Origin: JAYPWI01 sp964629575
GTDB lineage: Bacteria > Actinomycetota > Acidimicrobiia > Acidimicrobiales > Poriferisodalaceae
Direction: 5' to 3'
Assembly (NCBI GenBank): GCA_964629575.1
Contig: CAZVUM010000001.1
Coordinates: forward strand, 124,001 to 188,000
DNA: 64,000 nt
The position numbers were made by a program, and so were the translations under genes. Shown here piece by piece: positions 1 through 8,902 of the stretch (position 1 is its first letter; every line of letters starts with the position of its first letter). The notes under the pieces were generated by a model, which was given only the letters and a program-made list of their open reading frames with translations, did not search any database and had not been told where the DNA came from.

Positions 1-265
1 AGCCCCCTCCGACGCCGGCGCCCGACAGCACGAGCGCGTCGCCGAGGAGCGTCATTCTCTGGATGCCCCGCAAGCCGAGGCGCGGCGCGAAGAGAAAGCG
101 ACGAAGGTTCCAGTTGGAGCGTGGGTAGTCGTCCGAACCGAACCGACGGCCCGCCTCGGCCACCGCGACCCGGTACCCCTTCTCGACGAGCCGTAGGGCG
201 GCGACGCTGCCGCCGAATCCACTCCCGATGATGACGACGTCGTGGTCGAAGCCGCGGTCGGTCAT
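1..265 (-). CDS. FAD-dependent GMC/cholesterol-oxidase-like oxidoreductase, N-terminal part
   Basis: Only the first 88 residues are inside the window; the gene continues past base 1. The start is the ATG at 265. The protein opens with a short polar leader and then an FAD-binding Rossmann fold (DVVIIGSGFGGSVAALRL, with the GxGxxG loop near residues 14-19), followed by an acidic/basic region ending in GAGVGGG, as in the adenine-binding part of GMC and cholesterol-oxidase-type enzymes. Family knowledge suggests oxidation of an alcohol group on a sterol or similar hydrophobic substrate. The catalytic domain is not visible, so the substrate is unknown. An LLM-class enzyme lies just upstream on the same strand with a 10-base gap, so the two may be co-transcribed. 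Confidence 0.75.
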   Translation of the reverse strand, partial: MTDRGFDHDVVIIGSGFGGSVAALRLVEKGYRVAVAEAGRRFGSDDYPRSNWNLRRFLFAPRLGLRGIQRMTLLGDALVLSGAGVGGG

Positions 266-275
266 CTTCGCCGAC

Positions 276-1313
276 TCAGTGGAAGTGGGTCACGACGTCC
301 TCGCCGAACATGGCGAGCGACTCGTCGAGCTCGTTGGCCGGCATGCCGCCCAGGTCGCACATCAAGAGGTAGACGTCGAGGCCGAGGAGGTCGCGGTACA
401 GGCTCATCTTCTCGATGACCTCTTCCTTGCTCCCGCACACCGTTGGCCCGCGTTCGGTCATGACCCGAAGGTCGGTCTCGCGAATCATGTCGCCGAGGTG
501 CGGACTGCTCATCCGCAGAAGGTCGCGGACCCACTTCATGTACACGTCGAAGCGGGGCGCAGCGATCGCGAAGGCCTCCTGGCTCGTGGGTGCGATGAAG
601 GTGTGGGCGATCGTTCCGATCCGGCAGTTCTCCTCGGGGTGTCCCAGGTCTGCCCACAGCTCCCGGTAGCGCTCGACGATGGGAATGAAGATCGACGGCG
701 GGCCGAACACGCCGGGGAGCATGAGAGGAAGCCCTTCCTGGGCTGCGAACTCCGCGGACTCGATCGATGATCCGCCCCCAACCCAGATGGGCATGTTCTG
801 CTGAAGGGGCCGGGGTTGGGTGGTGAAGTTCCGGAACGGCGGTCGGTGGTCGCCGCTCCAGTCGAGCTGCTCTTCGGACAGCGCTGCGACGAGAAGCTGC
901 AGCTTCTCCTGATACATCTCGCGCGACACGGCCGGATCCTGGCCGAACGCCGTGAAGGTGTGCTCATAGAGGTTTCCCCGCCCCACGACGAGTTCGACCC
1001 GCCCATCGGACAGGAGGTCGAGGGTCGCGTAGTCCTCGGCCTGTCTGATGGGATCGTTGTTGGTGCCGAGCGCCACGGCTGTCCCGACCCTGATGGTCGA
1101 CGTGCGCTCCGCGATCGCGGCGAGAAGGACCGGGGGCGAGGAGACGACGTAGTCGCAGAAGTGGTGCTCGCCGACGGAGGCGCACCAGAAACCGGCCCGC
1201 TCAGCGGCGACGGCGCCCTCGACGATCATCCGGTGGCGCTCGGCCTGCGACATCAGCGTGCCGGTCACCGGGTCGCGCAGCAGGTCGGCCATGGTGGCCC
1301 AGCCGATCTTCAT
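276..1313 (-). CDS. LLM-class flavin-dependent oxidoreductase
   Basis: A 345-residue bacterial-luciferase-fold protein. The N-terminus (MKIGWATM), the SVGEHHF motif near residue 47, the IRVGTAV strand and the LSDGRVELVVGRG segment are the usual landmarks of LLM enzymes, which use FMN or coenzyme F420 in a TIM barrel. The length is normal for the family. Substrate and cofactor cannot be read from sequence alone, but F420 is plausible in an actinobacterium, and a second, clearly F420-like LLM enzyme is at 48914-49756. The gene ends 10 bases before the FAD oxidoreductase at the window edge and probably precedes it in one transcript. Confidence 0.85.
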   Translation of the reverse strand: MKIGWATMADLLRDPVTGTLMSQAERHRMIVEGAVAAERAGFWCASVGEHHFCDYVVSSPPVLLAAIAERTSTIRVGTAVALGTNNDPIRQAEDYATLDLLSDGRVELVVGRGNLYEHTFTAFGQDPAVSREMYQEKLQLLVAALSEEQLDWSGDHRPPFRNFTTQPRPLQQNMPIWVGGGSSIESAEFAAQEGLPLMLPGVFGPPSIFIPIVERYRELWADLGHPEENCRIGTIAHTFIAPTSQEAFAIAAPRFDVYMKWVRDLLRMSSPHLGDMIRETDLRVMTERGPTVCGSKEEVIEKMSLYRDLLGLDVYLLMCDLGGMPANELDESLAMFGEDVVTHFH

Positions 1314-1340
1314 CCAAACTCCCCGTTCTGTTCGCCGGCG

Positions 1341-1490
1341 TCAGACGCTAGGGGACGAACGACCGACGATGCCCACGGTCAGCGCGGCGGCGCCGCTGAG
1401 CCCTCCCGCGAGCGTCGCGAGCACCCAGGGTTCCGCCACGTCGAGAACGATGCCGGCCAGAAGGGGTCCGACGAGCCGACGCGCGGCCAT
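1341..1490 (-). CDS. Small hydrophobic ORF, possible transporter remnant
   Basis: A 49-codon reading frame with ATG at 1490 and TGA at 1341-1343. The product is mostly hydrophobic: ARRLVGPLLAGIVLDVA, then a second apolar stretch (WVLATLAGG and GAAALTVGIVG), so one or two membrane helices are likely. A GGGAGGA sequence lies some 15-20 bases upstream, which is a little far for a ribosome binding site, and an in-frame TAG precedes it. The composition resembles a late transmembrane segment of an MFS-type transporter, so it may be the tail of a lost gene. No firm family assignment is possible. Confidence 0.3.
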   Translation of the reverse strand: MAARRLVGPLLAGIVLDVAEPWVLATLAGGLSGAAALTVGIVGRSSPSV

Positions 1491-1536
1491 GATCGCCTGA
1501 GCGTCTCCTCCCTACTCGCACGGCTCCCGTGCGTGA

Positions 1537-2208
1537 TCACAGCCGGGTGAAGAGCACCACGTAGGCGGTCGAGTCGCTGTGCTCGCCGACGTCGCCCGCG
1601 TACACCGGGACCTCGACGACGCGCGGCGCGGTGATGGCTCCGCGCTCGACGTCGGCGGCGAAGCGCGCCTCGAACCCGTCGGCCCGGTAGTGGTCGCTGT
1701 TGACGCCGATTGCCAGAGTCGCGCCGGGAGCCGAGACTCGCAGGACCTCGTCGAGCGGATCTGGTCCGAGATGGCCGAACGTGAATGTGCCCGCACTCAC
1801 GACTGCGCTGTATGCACCATCGTCGATCGGAACACGCGAGGTGAGGTCTGCTTCGGCGAGGTTGCGGTACACCGGCTCGTCGTGGCGAGTGCGCTTGGAG
1901 GCGGCGATCCCCATCATCTCGGGGCTGATGTCGATGCCGTCGACGATGGACCGCCCCAGGGCGCGCAGCGCGACCCCTACTCCTCCTGTGCCACACCCGA
2001 TGTCGAGCACCGGGCCGGAATCCGCCGGCGCTGTTTCATGGAGCTGAGCAGCCACGTGGCCTGCGTAGAGGTAGCCGGTGGCGTCGATGAACTCGCTGTC
2101 GTAGGTCGAAGCCCAGTCCCGGTAGAGCTCCCGGTTGTCGTCCGGTGTCTCCAGGGCGTAGGCCGCCTCGAGCGCCTCCGCACTGGTGAGCTTCTTGGGT
2201 TGGGACAT
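1537..2208 (-). CDS. Class I SAM-dependent methyltransferase
   Basis: A 223-residue protein with the seven-strand methyltransferase core. Motif I is VLDIGCGTGGVGVAL near residues 67-81, followed by an acidic end of strand 2 (DGIDISPEMM) and a VVSAGTFTFGHL segment. The N-terminal helix (YRDWASTYD) is typical of the Methyltransf_11/25 group that act on small molecules such as quinone precursors or polyketides. The start is the ATG at 2208. It lies between two oxidoreductases on the same strand with gaps of 46 and 64 bases. No substrate can be assigned. Confidence 0.85.
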   Translation of the reverse strand: MSQPKKLTSAEALEAAYALETPDDNRELYRDWASTYDSEFIDATGYLYAGHVAAQLHETAPADSGPVLDIGCGTGGVGVALRALGRSIVDGIDISPEMMGIAASKRTRHDEPVYRNLAEADLTSRVPIDDGAYSAVVSAGTFTFGHLGPDPLDEVLRVSAPGATLAIGVNSDHYRADGFEARFAADVERGAITAPRVVEVPVYAGDVGEHSDSTAYVVLFTRL

Positions 2209-2272
2209 CGGCGCATTCTGTCACCGAACCCCGGGCGCGCGACCAACGTGGTCGCGGCGCGATGCGGGCGGG

Positions 2273-3220
2273 TCAGGAGAGCGCCGCGTCGATGGCTTCT
2301 GCCGCGGCGCGTCCCGAGTGAAAGGCACCCTCCACCTTGGGCCCCCCAAAGGCTTCGCCCGCCAACCCGATGATCGGCGCGGCGCCGAAGATCACACACC
2401 GCTCGGGGTCTGTTTCAACCGGGCCTGCGTAGCGCCAGCGCACCACGGTTGCCTCACGGATCGAGGCGGTCCCGAGAAGAAGCGCCGTGAGGGCGCGTGC
2501 GCGCTCGACGATCGCACCGTCGGGTGCGGTCCACAGCTCGGAGCTCAGCGAGTTGGACAGGTGGATCGTGAGGCACGCTTGGTCACTGATGCCCTTGCGG
2601 GCATTGTCGGTGACGAACGCGAGGTCGGGATGGTCGAGGTACTGGACCCCACCGTGCGCCGGGAAGGCGTCCGGCGACGAGTCGGTCGCGGCCAGCACGG
2701 CGATGGTCGGCTTGTAGTGAATCGCGGCCAGCCGGTGATGGAGGACGGGCTCGGGGAGCATGTCGCTCCTGGTGAGCAGAGACAGCGACTCCGGCACCGG
2801 CGCGGTGAGAATCAGAGCTGCTGCCTCGAGCTCGTGGAGGTCGTCGATGCAGCTCCCGAGCCGAGTCACCACGCCACCGCGACGTGCCATCCATTCAACG
2901 AGGTCGACCATCGACGTGGTGCCCGCCCAGCGGGGGTAGCCGTCCGGCGGATCCTCGAAGCCCGAGGTCCAGGCGTGCACGGCACCGTCTGCGACGGCTT
3001 CCTCCACGAGGCTCGTGAACTCGGCGCTTCTCGTCGTGAAGAACTGGGCGCCATGGTCGTATCTGCGCCCGTTGAGGAGCGTCGACGCCATTCGCCCGCC
3101 GACCTGGTCGCCACTCTCGTGGATCACGACCTCTCTCCCCAGCTCCGCGAGCCGCATGGCGGCGGACACCCCCGCCATGCCGGCACCGACGATGGCGATG
3201 GGGGGATTGGGACCTGCCAT
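2273..3220 (-). CDS. FAD/NAD(P)-dependent amine-oxidase-like (renalase-type) oxidoreductase
   Basis: A 315-residue flavoprotein. It opens with a dinucleotide-binding fold (IAIVGAGMAGVSAAMRLAELG) whose second strand ends in an acidic residue (IHESGDQVGGRM), the layout of the renalase/amine-oxidase group. The middle holds GAQFFTTRSAEF, and the C-terminus ends with a second FAD contact region (GEAFGGPKVEGAFHSGRAAAEAI), where family members close the flavin site. Such proteins oxidise reduced nicotinamides or amines; the true substrate is unknown. It faces the quinone-oxidoreductase gene at 3289 head to head across 68 bases, which must hold both promoters. Confidence 0.85.
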   Translation of the reverse strand: MAGPNPPIAIVGAGMAGVSAAMRLAELGREVVIHESGDQVGGRMASTLLNGRRYDHGAQFFTTRSAEFTSLVEEAVADGAVHAWTSGFEDPPDGYPRWAGTTSMVDLVEWMARRGGVVTRLGSCIDDLHELEAAALILTAPVPESLSLLTRSDMLPEPVLHHRLAAIHYKPTIAVLAATDSSPDAFPAHGGVQYLDHPDLAFVTDNARKGISDQACLTIHLSNSLSSELWTAPDGAIVERARALTALLLGTASIREATVVRWRYAGPVETDPERCVIFGAAPIIGLAGEAFGGPKVEGAFHSGRAAAEAIDAALS

Positions 3221-3288
3221 GACGGCGACGGTAGCGCCCGGTCCTGAGGTCGGCTTGCTACGGTGCCCCGCGACGACAGGGAGGGACC

Positions 3289-4278
3289 ATGCGGGCGTGG
3301 CGGTTGCACGAGCTCGGCGATCCTTGGGATGTGCTGAGACTCGAGGAGGTCGACGAACCGGCCCCCGGTCCAGGTGAAGCGCGGATCGAAGTGGGGGCCA
3401 CAGACCTGAACTTCGCCGACATCCTCCAGTGCCAGGGCTCCTACCAAGAACGCATCGATCCGCCGTTCACCCCGGGGATGTCGGCAGCCGGCACGGTCGT
3501 CGCAGTCGGTCCCGACTGCGACCTGGCGATCGGTGACCGCGTTCTGAGCTCGACCACCGGGGGATGGGGAGGCTTCGCCGAACAGGCGTTGGTGCGCGGG
3601 CGGGGCGTTCGCCGCGTCCCCGACGACGTCTCGCTGGTCGCGGCCGCCGCGATGAACGTGATCTACGGCACCGGCTGGTTCGCCCTCCATCGCCGCGGGC
3701 AACTCCAGCCGGGCGAGACGGTTCTCGTCCTCGCCGCGGCGGGCGGCGTGGGATCGGCTGCAGTCCAGATGGCCAAAGTGCATGGCTGCAGGGTGATCGC
3801 AGCGGCCGGCGGCGCCGAGAAGGTCGAGGTGTGCCGATCGTTGGGCGCCGATGTCGTCGTCGACTACGCGGCCGAAGACCTCTACGCGCGCGTCATGGAC
3901 GCGACCGATGGCCGAGGGTGCGATGTCATCTACGACCCCGTGGGCGGGGAGTACTTCGACATCGCTCGTCGCCTCGTCGCGTGGGAGGGTCGTCTCCTCG
4001 TGGTCGGTTTTGCCAGCGGGACGATTCCCCAGGCGCCTGCCAACCACCTCCTGGTGAAGAACTACTCGATCGTCGGCGTCCACATGGGCGGGTATCGAGG
4101 GCGTATGGGCGAGATCCTCGACGAGTGCTACTCGGAGCTGTGGGGCCTGGTCGCCGCGGGGACTCTCGACCCGCTGGTGAGCCGAGAGCTGGCGCTCGAT
4201 GAGCTCATCGACGGCCTCGTCGCGCTCGATGGGCGCGCCACGACGGGCCGGGTCATGCTCGTCCCCACCAGCGCGTGA
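3289..4278 (+). CDS. Zinc-free MDR-family NADPH:quinone oxidoreductase
   Basis: A 329-residue medium-chain dehydrogenase/reductase. The N-terminal GroES-like domain carries PGPGEARIEV and the substrate-lid segment TDLNFADILQCQG; the Rossmann domain has the NADPH loop AAAGGVGSAAVQMAK and the DVVVDYAAEDL region. The zinc-ligand cysteines of alcohol dehydrogenases are absent, which places it with quinone oxidoreductases and enoyl reductases. Its stop lies 32 bases before the proposed SNF2 helicase start. The role in this organism cannot be narrowed further. Confidence 0.87.
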   Translation: MRAWRLHELGDPWDVLRLEEVDEPAPGPGEARIEVGATDLNFADILQCQGSYQERIDPPFTPGMSAAGTVVAVGPDCDLAIGDRVLSSTTGGWGGFAEQALVRGRGVRRVPDDVSLVAAAAMNVIYGTGWFALHRRGQLQPGETVLVLAAAGGVGSAAVQMAKVHGCRVIAAAGGAEKVEVCRSLGADVVVDYAAEDLYARVMDATDGRGCDVIYDPVGGEYFDIARRLVAWEGRLLVVGFASGTIPQAPANHLLVKNYSIVGVHMGGYRGRMGEILDECYSELWGLVAAGTLDPLVSRELALDELIDGLVALDGRATTGRVMLVPTSA

Positions 4279-4309
4279 GCGTCCCACCCCGCCCGTAGGC
4301 TCGCCGTCG

Positions 4310-7165
4310 TTGTCGGTCCTCCCTCGTACGCCGGAGACTCTCGGCTGCGAACTCACCTTCGTCGCCGCCGATCCTCCGCGCGCGTCGTGGTTCGCCGTGT
4401 GGGATCCCGACGACGGGGGAATGCTGCCGCCCGGCGGCCCGCACCTCGACGCCCTCGCGGTCGCCGAGCTGGAGATCGTCGTTGTGGGGCACCGGGGTCC
4501 CGAGATCCGGACAGTCGCGGCACGTCGTTGGCCGCTCGGAGACGCCGCCGGGGCGCTGGCCTCGCTGCGGCGAACCGAGACGGCGTCGGCGACGGTTCAC
4601 GTGTTCGGCGCGATCGTGCGGACGGGGCTGGGCGTTCTGGCCAAGGGGCGGGCGCTTCCCTCCGTCAGCCCAGCGGGCTGGGACGCTTGGCGCTTGGACC
4701 CCCTCGACGCCGCCGACCTCGATCTCGTGGATGCCTTGGCCGCCGCACTGCCCGGCACTGGGCACTGCACGCCGATCGATGGCAACCCCGATCTCGTCGG
4801 CGATCCCACCACGCTGGTGCGGCGGCTCTACGACGCCCTCGCCGACTCGTTCATCCGGACAGCGGGCGCGGCAGCCGCCCACGGATCCGACCTCTACGCC
4901 GCCCGCTCTCCGACGCGGGTGCGACATCTCCGGCCCTGGGCCACCGCGGTTGCGACGCCGCACTGCGTGTCGAGCGATCTTGTGATTCGCGCCCATCCAC
5001 CCGAGGTCGTCGACCCGGCTGAGGACGCGGGCGCAGACCCTGCCGGACAGTGGCGGCTCGTCTTTCAGCTCAGGAGCCGCCGCGATGCGTCGCTCTGGGT
5101 GGACGCCAAGGAGGTGTTGTCGGCGGACGGAGCGCGGCTCCTCGATGGGGCGCCCGAGCTGGAGTTGCTTCTCGGCCTCCAGAAGGCTGCAGATGCATGC
5201 GCTGTCCTCGCGCCCGCTCTCCACGTCGCGCGCCCTCACGAGCTCATCGTCGACGACAGCGACGTCGATGAGCTCTTCGACGCCGTTGAGGAGCTCGCGC
5301 AGGTCGGAGTCACGGTGCTGTGGGCTGCCGACGTCGCCGCGCCGCAGGTCGAGCGACGGTTGACGATCAGCGCGCCGAGCGTGGGGAGCGAACTTGCGTC
5401 GTTCGGCGATCTGCAGTCGCTCCTCGAGGTCGACTGGGAGTTTCTGCTCGATGGGACGGCCCTGACGCCTGAGGAGCTGAGGGTCCTCGCCGACTCGAAG
5501 CGCTCGATCGTTCCGCTGCGAGGTCGGTGGGTGCGGGTCAGCGCTCGCGACCGACGCGATCTCGCGGCGTCGCCACCGTCGCTGGGTCCCGCAGCGCTGC
5601 TCGCTGCGGTCACCGAGGGCGATGTCGAGCTCGACGCGGGCATCACCGTGAGCGCGACCGACGTTCGCCTCGACGGCGCGGTCGCCGCCCTGGCAGCGGC
5701 CCTTCGGTCGGCGCCAGGTGACGCAGAACGACGTCTGTCGCCGGGCGGCCCCCTCGTCATCGCGGGTCTCGAGGCCGAGCTTCGGGACTACCAGGTCGAG
5801 GGCGTCAGGTGGATGGACGCCCTGGCCACCACCGGCCTCGGTGGCTGCCTCGCCGACGACATGGGTCTGGGCAAGACGATCCAGGTGTTGGCTCTTCATG
5901 CGCTGCGCGGCGGGTCGACACTGGTGGTCTGCCCCACGTCGCTGCTCGGCAACTGGGAGCGCGAGGCGGCCCGCTTCGTGCCCGGCGCCCGGGTCTCCCG
6001 CTATCACGGTGCCAACCGGCGGCTCCCTGAGCCAGGCAATGGCGACATCGTGGTCACGACGTACGGGGTCGTGCGCTCCGACGCAGAGAAGCTCGCCGGT
6101 CTGCACTTCGATCTCGTCGTCGCGGATGAGGCCCAGAACATCAAGAACCCGCGGTCTCGTTCGGCCAGGGCGATGCGGCTCTTGGCCGGCCGATCGCGCT
6201 TCGCCCTCACCGGAACTCCGGTGGAGAACCGGCTCTCGGAGCTGTGGTCGATCATGGATTGGGCGGCCCCTGGTCTGCTCGGGACGCAGGAGTCCTTCCG
6301 GCTGGCCTACGTGGTGCCGATCGAGCGCGAGGGTGACGACCGAGCGGTGAAGGACCTCACCGGGCGCCTCGGCCCGTTTCTTCTCCGTCGCCGCAAGACG
6401 GATCCGGGTATCGCTCCCGAGCTGCCACCCAAGACCGAGCGAGATGTGCCCGTTCGTCTGACCGCCGAGCAGGTCAGCCTCTACCGGGCGACCACCACCG
6501 AGGTGCTCGCAGCCATCCAGGGCGAAAGCGGTATCGGGCGCCGCGGGTTGGTGCTCAAGCTGCTCACGGCGCTGAAGCAGATCGCGAACCACCCCGCCCA
6601 TCACCTCGGCGAGGACGGTCCCTTGGCCGGGCGGTCGGGAAAGCTCGCGGCAGCCGATGAGCTGATCGATCTGGCGGCTCGCGCCGGCGAATCGACGCTC
6701 GTCTTCACGCAGTACGTCGCGATGGGCGAACTGCTCATCCAGCACCTGCGGTCACGGGGCCTCGACGCCGCGTTGCTCCACGGAGGGCTCTCGGTGGCCG
6801 CGCGTCAGGACCTGGTCGACCGCTTCCAGGCACGTGAGCTGCCGGTGCTCGTCCTGTCGCTCAAAGCGGCCGGTACCGGCCTCAACCTCACCGCGGCCAC
6901 CCAAGTCATCCACTACGACCGGTGGTGGAACCCGGCCGTCGAGGACCAAGCCACCGATCGGGCATACAGAATCGGGCAGACGGCGCCGGTCACCGTCCAC
7001 CGACTGATCGCAGAGGGAACGGTCGAGGATCGGGTCGCCCAGCTACTCGCCGACAAGCGCGACCTCGCCGATCGCGTGGTGTCGGGCGAGGGGTGGATCG
7101 GCGAACTCGACGACGAGGAGCTCGCAGGCCTCGTGCTGTTCGGCGATGAGGGGGTGTCGGCGTGA
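4310..7165 (+). CDS. SNF2-family DEAD/DEAH-box helicase-like ATPase
   Basis: A 951-residue protein if translation starts at the TTG at 4310; the open frame extends back into the preceding gene, but family-like sequence begins here. The N-terminal half matches the bacterial SNF2-associated domain (DUF3670-like). The ATPase core follows: Walker A DDMGLGKT near residue 516, Walker B box DEAQ near 606, then a C-terminal helicase lobe with LLHGG, SLKAAGTGLNLT and the arginine-finger motif DQATDRAYRIGQ. SNF2 proteins are DNA translocases that remodel protein-DNA complexes. Its stop overlaps the GTG start of the SWIM-domain gene by four bases, a partnership common in actinobacteria. Confidence 0.92.
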   Translation: MSVLPRTPETLGCELTFVAADPPRASWFAVWDPDDGGMLPPGGPHLDALAVAELEIVVVGHRGPEIRTVAARRWPLGDAAGALASLRRTETASATVHVFGAIVRTGLGVLAKGRALPSVSPAGWDAWRLDPLDAADLDLVDALAAALPGTGHCTPIDGNPDLVGDPTTLVRRLYDALADSFIRTAGAAAAHGSDLYAARSPTRVRHLRPWATAVATPHCVSSDLVIRAHPPEVVDPAEDAGADPAGQWRLVFQLRSRRDASLWVDAKEVLSADGARLLDGAPELELLLGLQKAADACAVLAPALHVARPHELIVDDSDVDELFDAVEELAQVGVTVLWAADVAAPQVERRLTISAPSVGSELASFGDLQSLLEVDWEFLLDGTALTPEELRVLADSKRSIVPLRGRWVRVSARDRRDLAASPPSLGPAALLAAVTEGDVELDAGITVSATDVRLDGAVAALAAALRSAPGDAERRLSPGGPLVIAGLEAELRDYQVEGVRWMDALATTGLGGCLADDMGLGKTIQVLALHALRGGSTLVVCPTSLLGNWEREAARFVPGARVSRYHGANRRLPEPGNGDIVVTTYGVVRSDAEKLAGLHFDLVVADEAQNIKNPRSRSARAMRLLAGRSRFALTGTPVENRLSELWSIMDWAAPGLLGTQESFRLAYVVPIEREGDDRAVKDLTGRLGPFLLRRRKTDPGIAPELPPKTERDVPVRLTAEQVSLYRATTTEVLAAIQGESGIGRRGLVLKLLTALKQIANHPAHHLGEDGPLAGRSGKLAAADELIDLAARAGESTLVFTQYVAMGELLIQHLRSRGLDAALLHGGLSVAARQDLVDRFQARELPVLVLSLKAAGTGLNLTAATQVIHYDRWWNPAVEDQATDRAYRIGQTAPVTVHRLIAEGTVEDRVAQLLADKRDLADRVVSGEGWIGELDDEELAGLVLFGDEGVSA

Positions 7166-8280
7166 CCGCGGAGCTGTTTACACGCCAGGTGCGGGAATGG
7201 ACGTCGTCGGACGGCCCGGGGTCAGCGGCCCGGCGGGTCGTGGATGCCGAGGTGTCGCCCGGCCGTTTCGTGTGCCGCATCGAAGATCGGACGGCCGCCG
7301 AACCGCTGCACGTCGACGTGGGCTTTCCGATGCTCGGCGATGCGGACATCAGCGAGCTCGTCTCGCGCATCGTCGATGATCCCGCCCTCGGAGCGCGACT
7401 CGTCACCGGGCAGCTACCGGCCGAGCTCGCAGGCCGGCTGGTTCCGCCTGTCGGGGAGTGGTCCGGTGACTGCTCCTGCGGCGAGTGGGTGCGCGTGTGC
7501 CAGCACCAGGCGGCTGCTGTGTGGCATCTCAACGACCTGATCGAGGCCGATCCCTTCGCCCTGTTCATTCTGCGCGGTTCGAGCAGGGCCGACGTCGAGG
7601 GTTCGGTTCGCGAGCTCCGCGGCGACGAGGACCCCACCGCCGAGCGGCACGATGGCGGAGTCGATGCCAGCCAGGCGCTCATGAGGACCCCAGCGCCGCT
7701 CCCGCGACCGGCACCACTGCCCTGGCAGGCGGGTTCTCCGCCAGCGCTTCCCCATCCGCCCATCGATTCCGGCCTCTCCGCCCCTGCCCTCGCAGCTCTG
7801 GTGGACGACGCAGCTGCTCGCGCCGTGGCTCTCCTGGCCGATGACGGTGGCTCGGCGCTGGATCTCGACCTCGAAGAAGATGTGATTCGTCGGGCCGCAG
7901 CCAGCGGCGAGACGGACAGCGAGCTGCTCGCCCAGCAGCTGGGCTGGAGGGTCGAGGCGGCGGGCGCCGCATTGGCGGCATGGAGGGTCGGAGGTCGAGC
8001 AGGTCTTCGAGCCGCCCGCTTCTATTGGGAGGCCCCTCGCCACGAACTCGACGAGGCGGCACTCGCGGTGTCGGCCAGACGGGGGGTGCGGGCCCGTGTC
8101 TCCCGAAACGTCGTATCGGGAGCCGGTTTTCAGCTCCGGCTCGACCGCGATCAGCGGTGGTGGCGGTTCGCCCCAGACGACGACCTCGGGTGGGTGCTCG
8201 ACTCCGAGGGTTTCGACGACCCGATCGACGCTCTCGAAGCGCCGCCTCCGGCGTCGGCCGATCGACTCAGCCCTCGTTGA
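7162..8280 (+). CDS. SWIM zinc-finger protein, partner of the SNF2 ATPase
   Basis: A 372-residue protein starting with GTG at 7162, overlapping the helicase stop as GTGA. The SWIM motif is near residues 103-116 (CSCGEWVRVCQHQAAAVWHL), fitting the CxCxnCxH zinc ligand pattern. The middle is proline-rich (about residues 170-200), and the C-terminal part holds a degenerate helical region followed by a small beta-rich segment. SWIM fingers bind DNA or protein; together with the upstream SNF2 ATPase the likely role is DNA repair or remodelling, which is inference from context. Its last 14 bases overlap the convergent TetR gene. Confidence 0.85.
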   Translation: MTAELFTRQVREWTSSDGPGSAARRVVDAEVSPGRFVCRIEDRTAAEPLHVDVGFPMLGDADISELVSRIVDDPALGARLVTGQLPAELAGRLVPPVGEWSGDCSCGEWVRVCQHQAAAVWHLNDLIEADPFALFILRGSSRADVEGSVRELRGDEDPTAERHDGGVDASQALMRTPAPLPRPAPLPWQAGSPPALPHPPIDSGLSAPALAALVDDAAARAVALLADDGGSALDLDLEEDVIRRAAASGETDSELLAQQLGWRVEAAGAALAAWRVGGRAGLRAARFYWEAPRHELDEAALAVSARRGVRARVSRNVVSGAGFQLRLDRDQRWWRFAPDDDLGWVLDSEGFDDPIDALEAPPPASADRLSPR

Positions 8281-8902
8281 GCCGGGCGGTTTCGTCGCGT
8301 ACCGCTGCCACCATGTGTTCGAGTGCCTCGGGGTCGGTGATGAGGCCCGCGCCGATCATGCGACCGGCCTGCTCGGGCAGCCGAGGACGAGCCTCATCGT
8401 CGGTGAACTCATCGATCAGGATCGTCATCACTCGGCCGGTGATCGTGGCGGCTCGCCGGGCGGCACCGCGGTCGTCCGCAACGCCGATTCCGAGTTCGAT
8501 GAACCGTTGTGCGATGAGCCCCTCCCGAACCGGCTGCACCGTGAACCCGGCACGCCGTGCAGCGACCCACGGTCGCGGGTTGGTCTGGAGATCGTGTATG
8601 AAACGGGCGATCAGGACCCCGAGACCCTCGATGGGATCGTCCATCTCGAGAGCGTCCTCTGCTGAGGTCAGGATCAACTCGGTGAACGGGATCAGGGATG
8701 CCTCGATCGCGTCTTCGATCGAGTCGAAGTGGTTGTAGAAGGTGCCAACGGCCACGTCGGCCTTCTCGGCGACCAAACGCGAGGTGAGGCGAGGCTGTTC
8801 GTCGAGAAGCAGCAGATCGACCACCGCGTCGCGCAGGGCGTCGTGGGTCTCCTGACGGCGCCGTTCGGTGCGGGAGGGACGCGAAGAACCGGTATCGCTC
8901 AT
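8267..8902 (-). CDS. TetR/AcrR-family transcriptional regulator
   Basis: A 211-residue regulator, second gene of a coupled pair. The N-terminal helix-turn-helix covers about residues 12-60, with the recognition signature VAVGTFYNHFDSIEDAIEA. The rest is the helical ligand-binding domain typical of the family. The start codon overlaps the stop of the upstream TetR gene as ATGA, so the two are translated together. Both share an almost identical recognition helix, suggesting duplication and possibly a shared or heterodimeric operator. The ligand is unknown. The 3' end overlaps the SWIM gene by 14 bases on the opposite strand. Confidence 0.9.
   Translation of the reverse strand: MSDTGSSRPSRTERRRQETHDALRDAVVDLLLLDEQPRLTSRLVAEKADVAVGTFYNHFDSIEDAIEASLIPFTELILTSAEDALEMDDPIEGLGVLIARFIHDLQTNPRPWVAARRAGFTVQPVREGLIAQRFIELGIGVADDRGAARRAATITGRVMTILIDEFTDDEARPRLPEQAGRMIGAGLITDPEALEHMVAAVRDETARLNEG

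Noticed and set aside
4253..6745. Long antisense frame of 830 codons opposite the SNF2 helicase
   Set aside because: High-GC DNA keeps antisense frames open. The product has no recognisable motif, while the plus strand carries all helicase motifs. The same applies to the long minus frames opposite the Rieske-TPP gene, the acyltransferase and the VWA gene.
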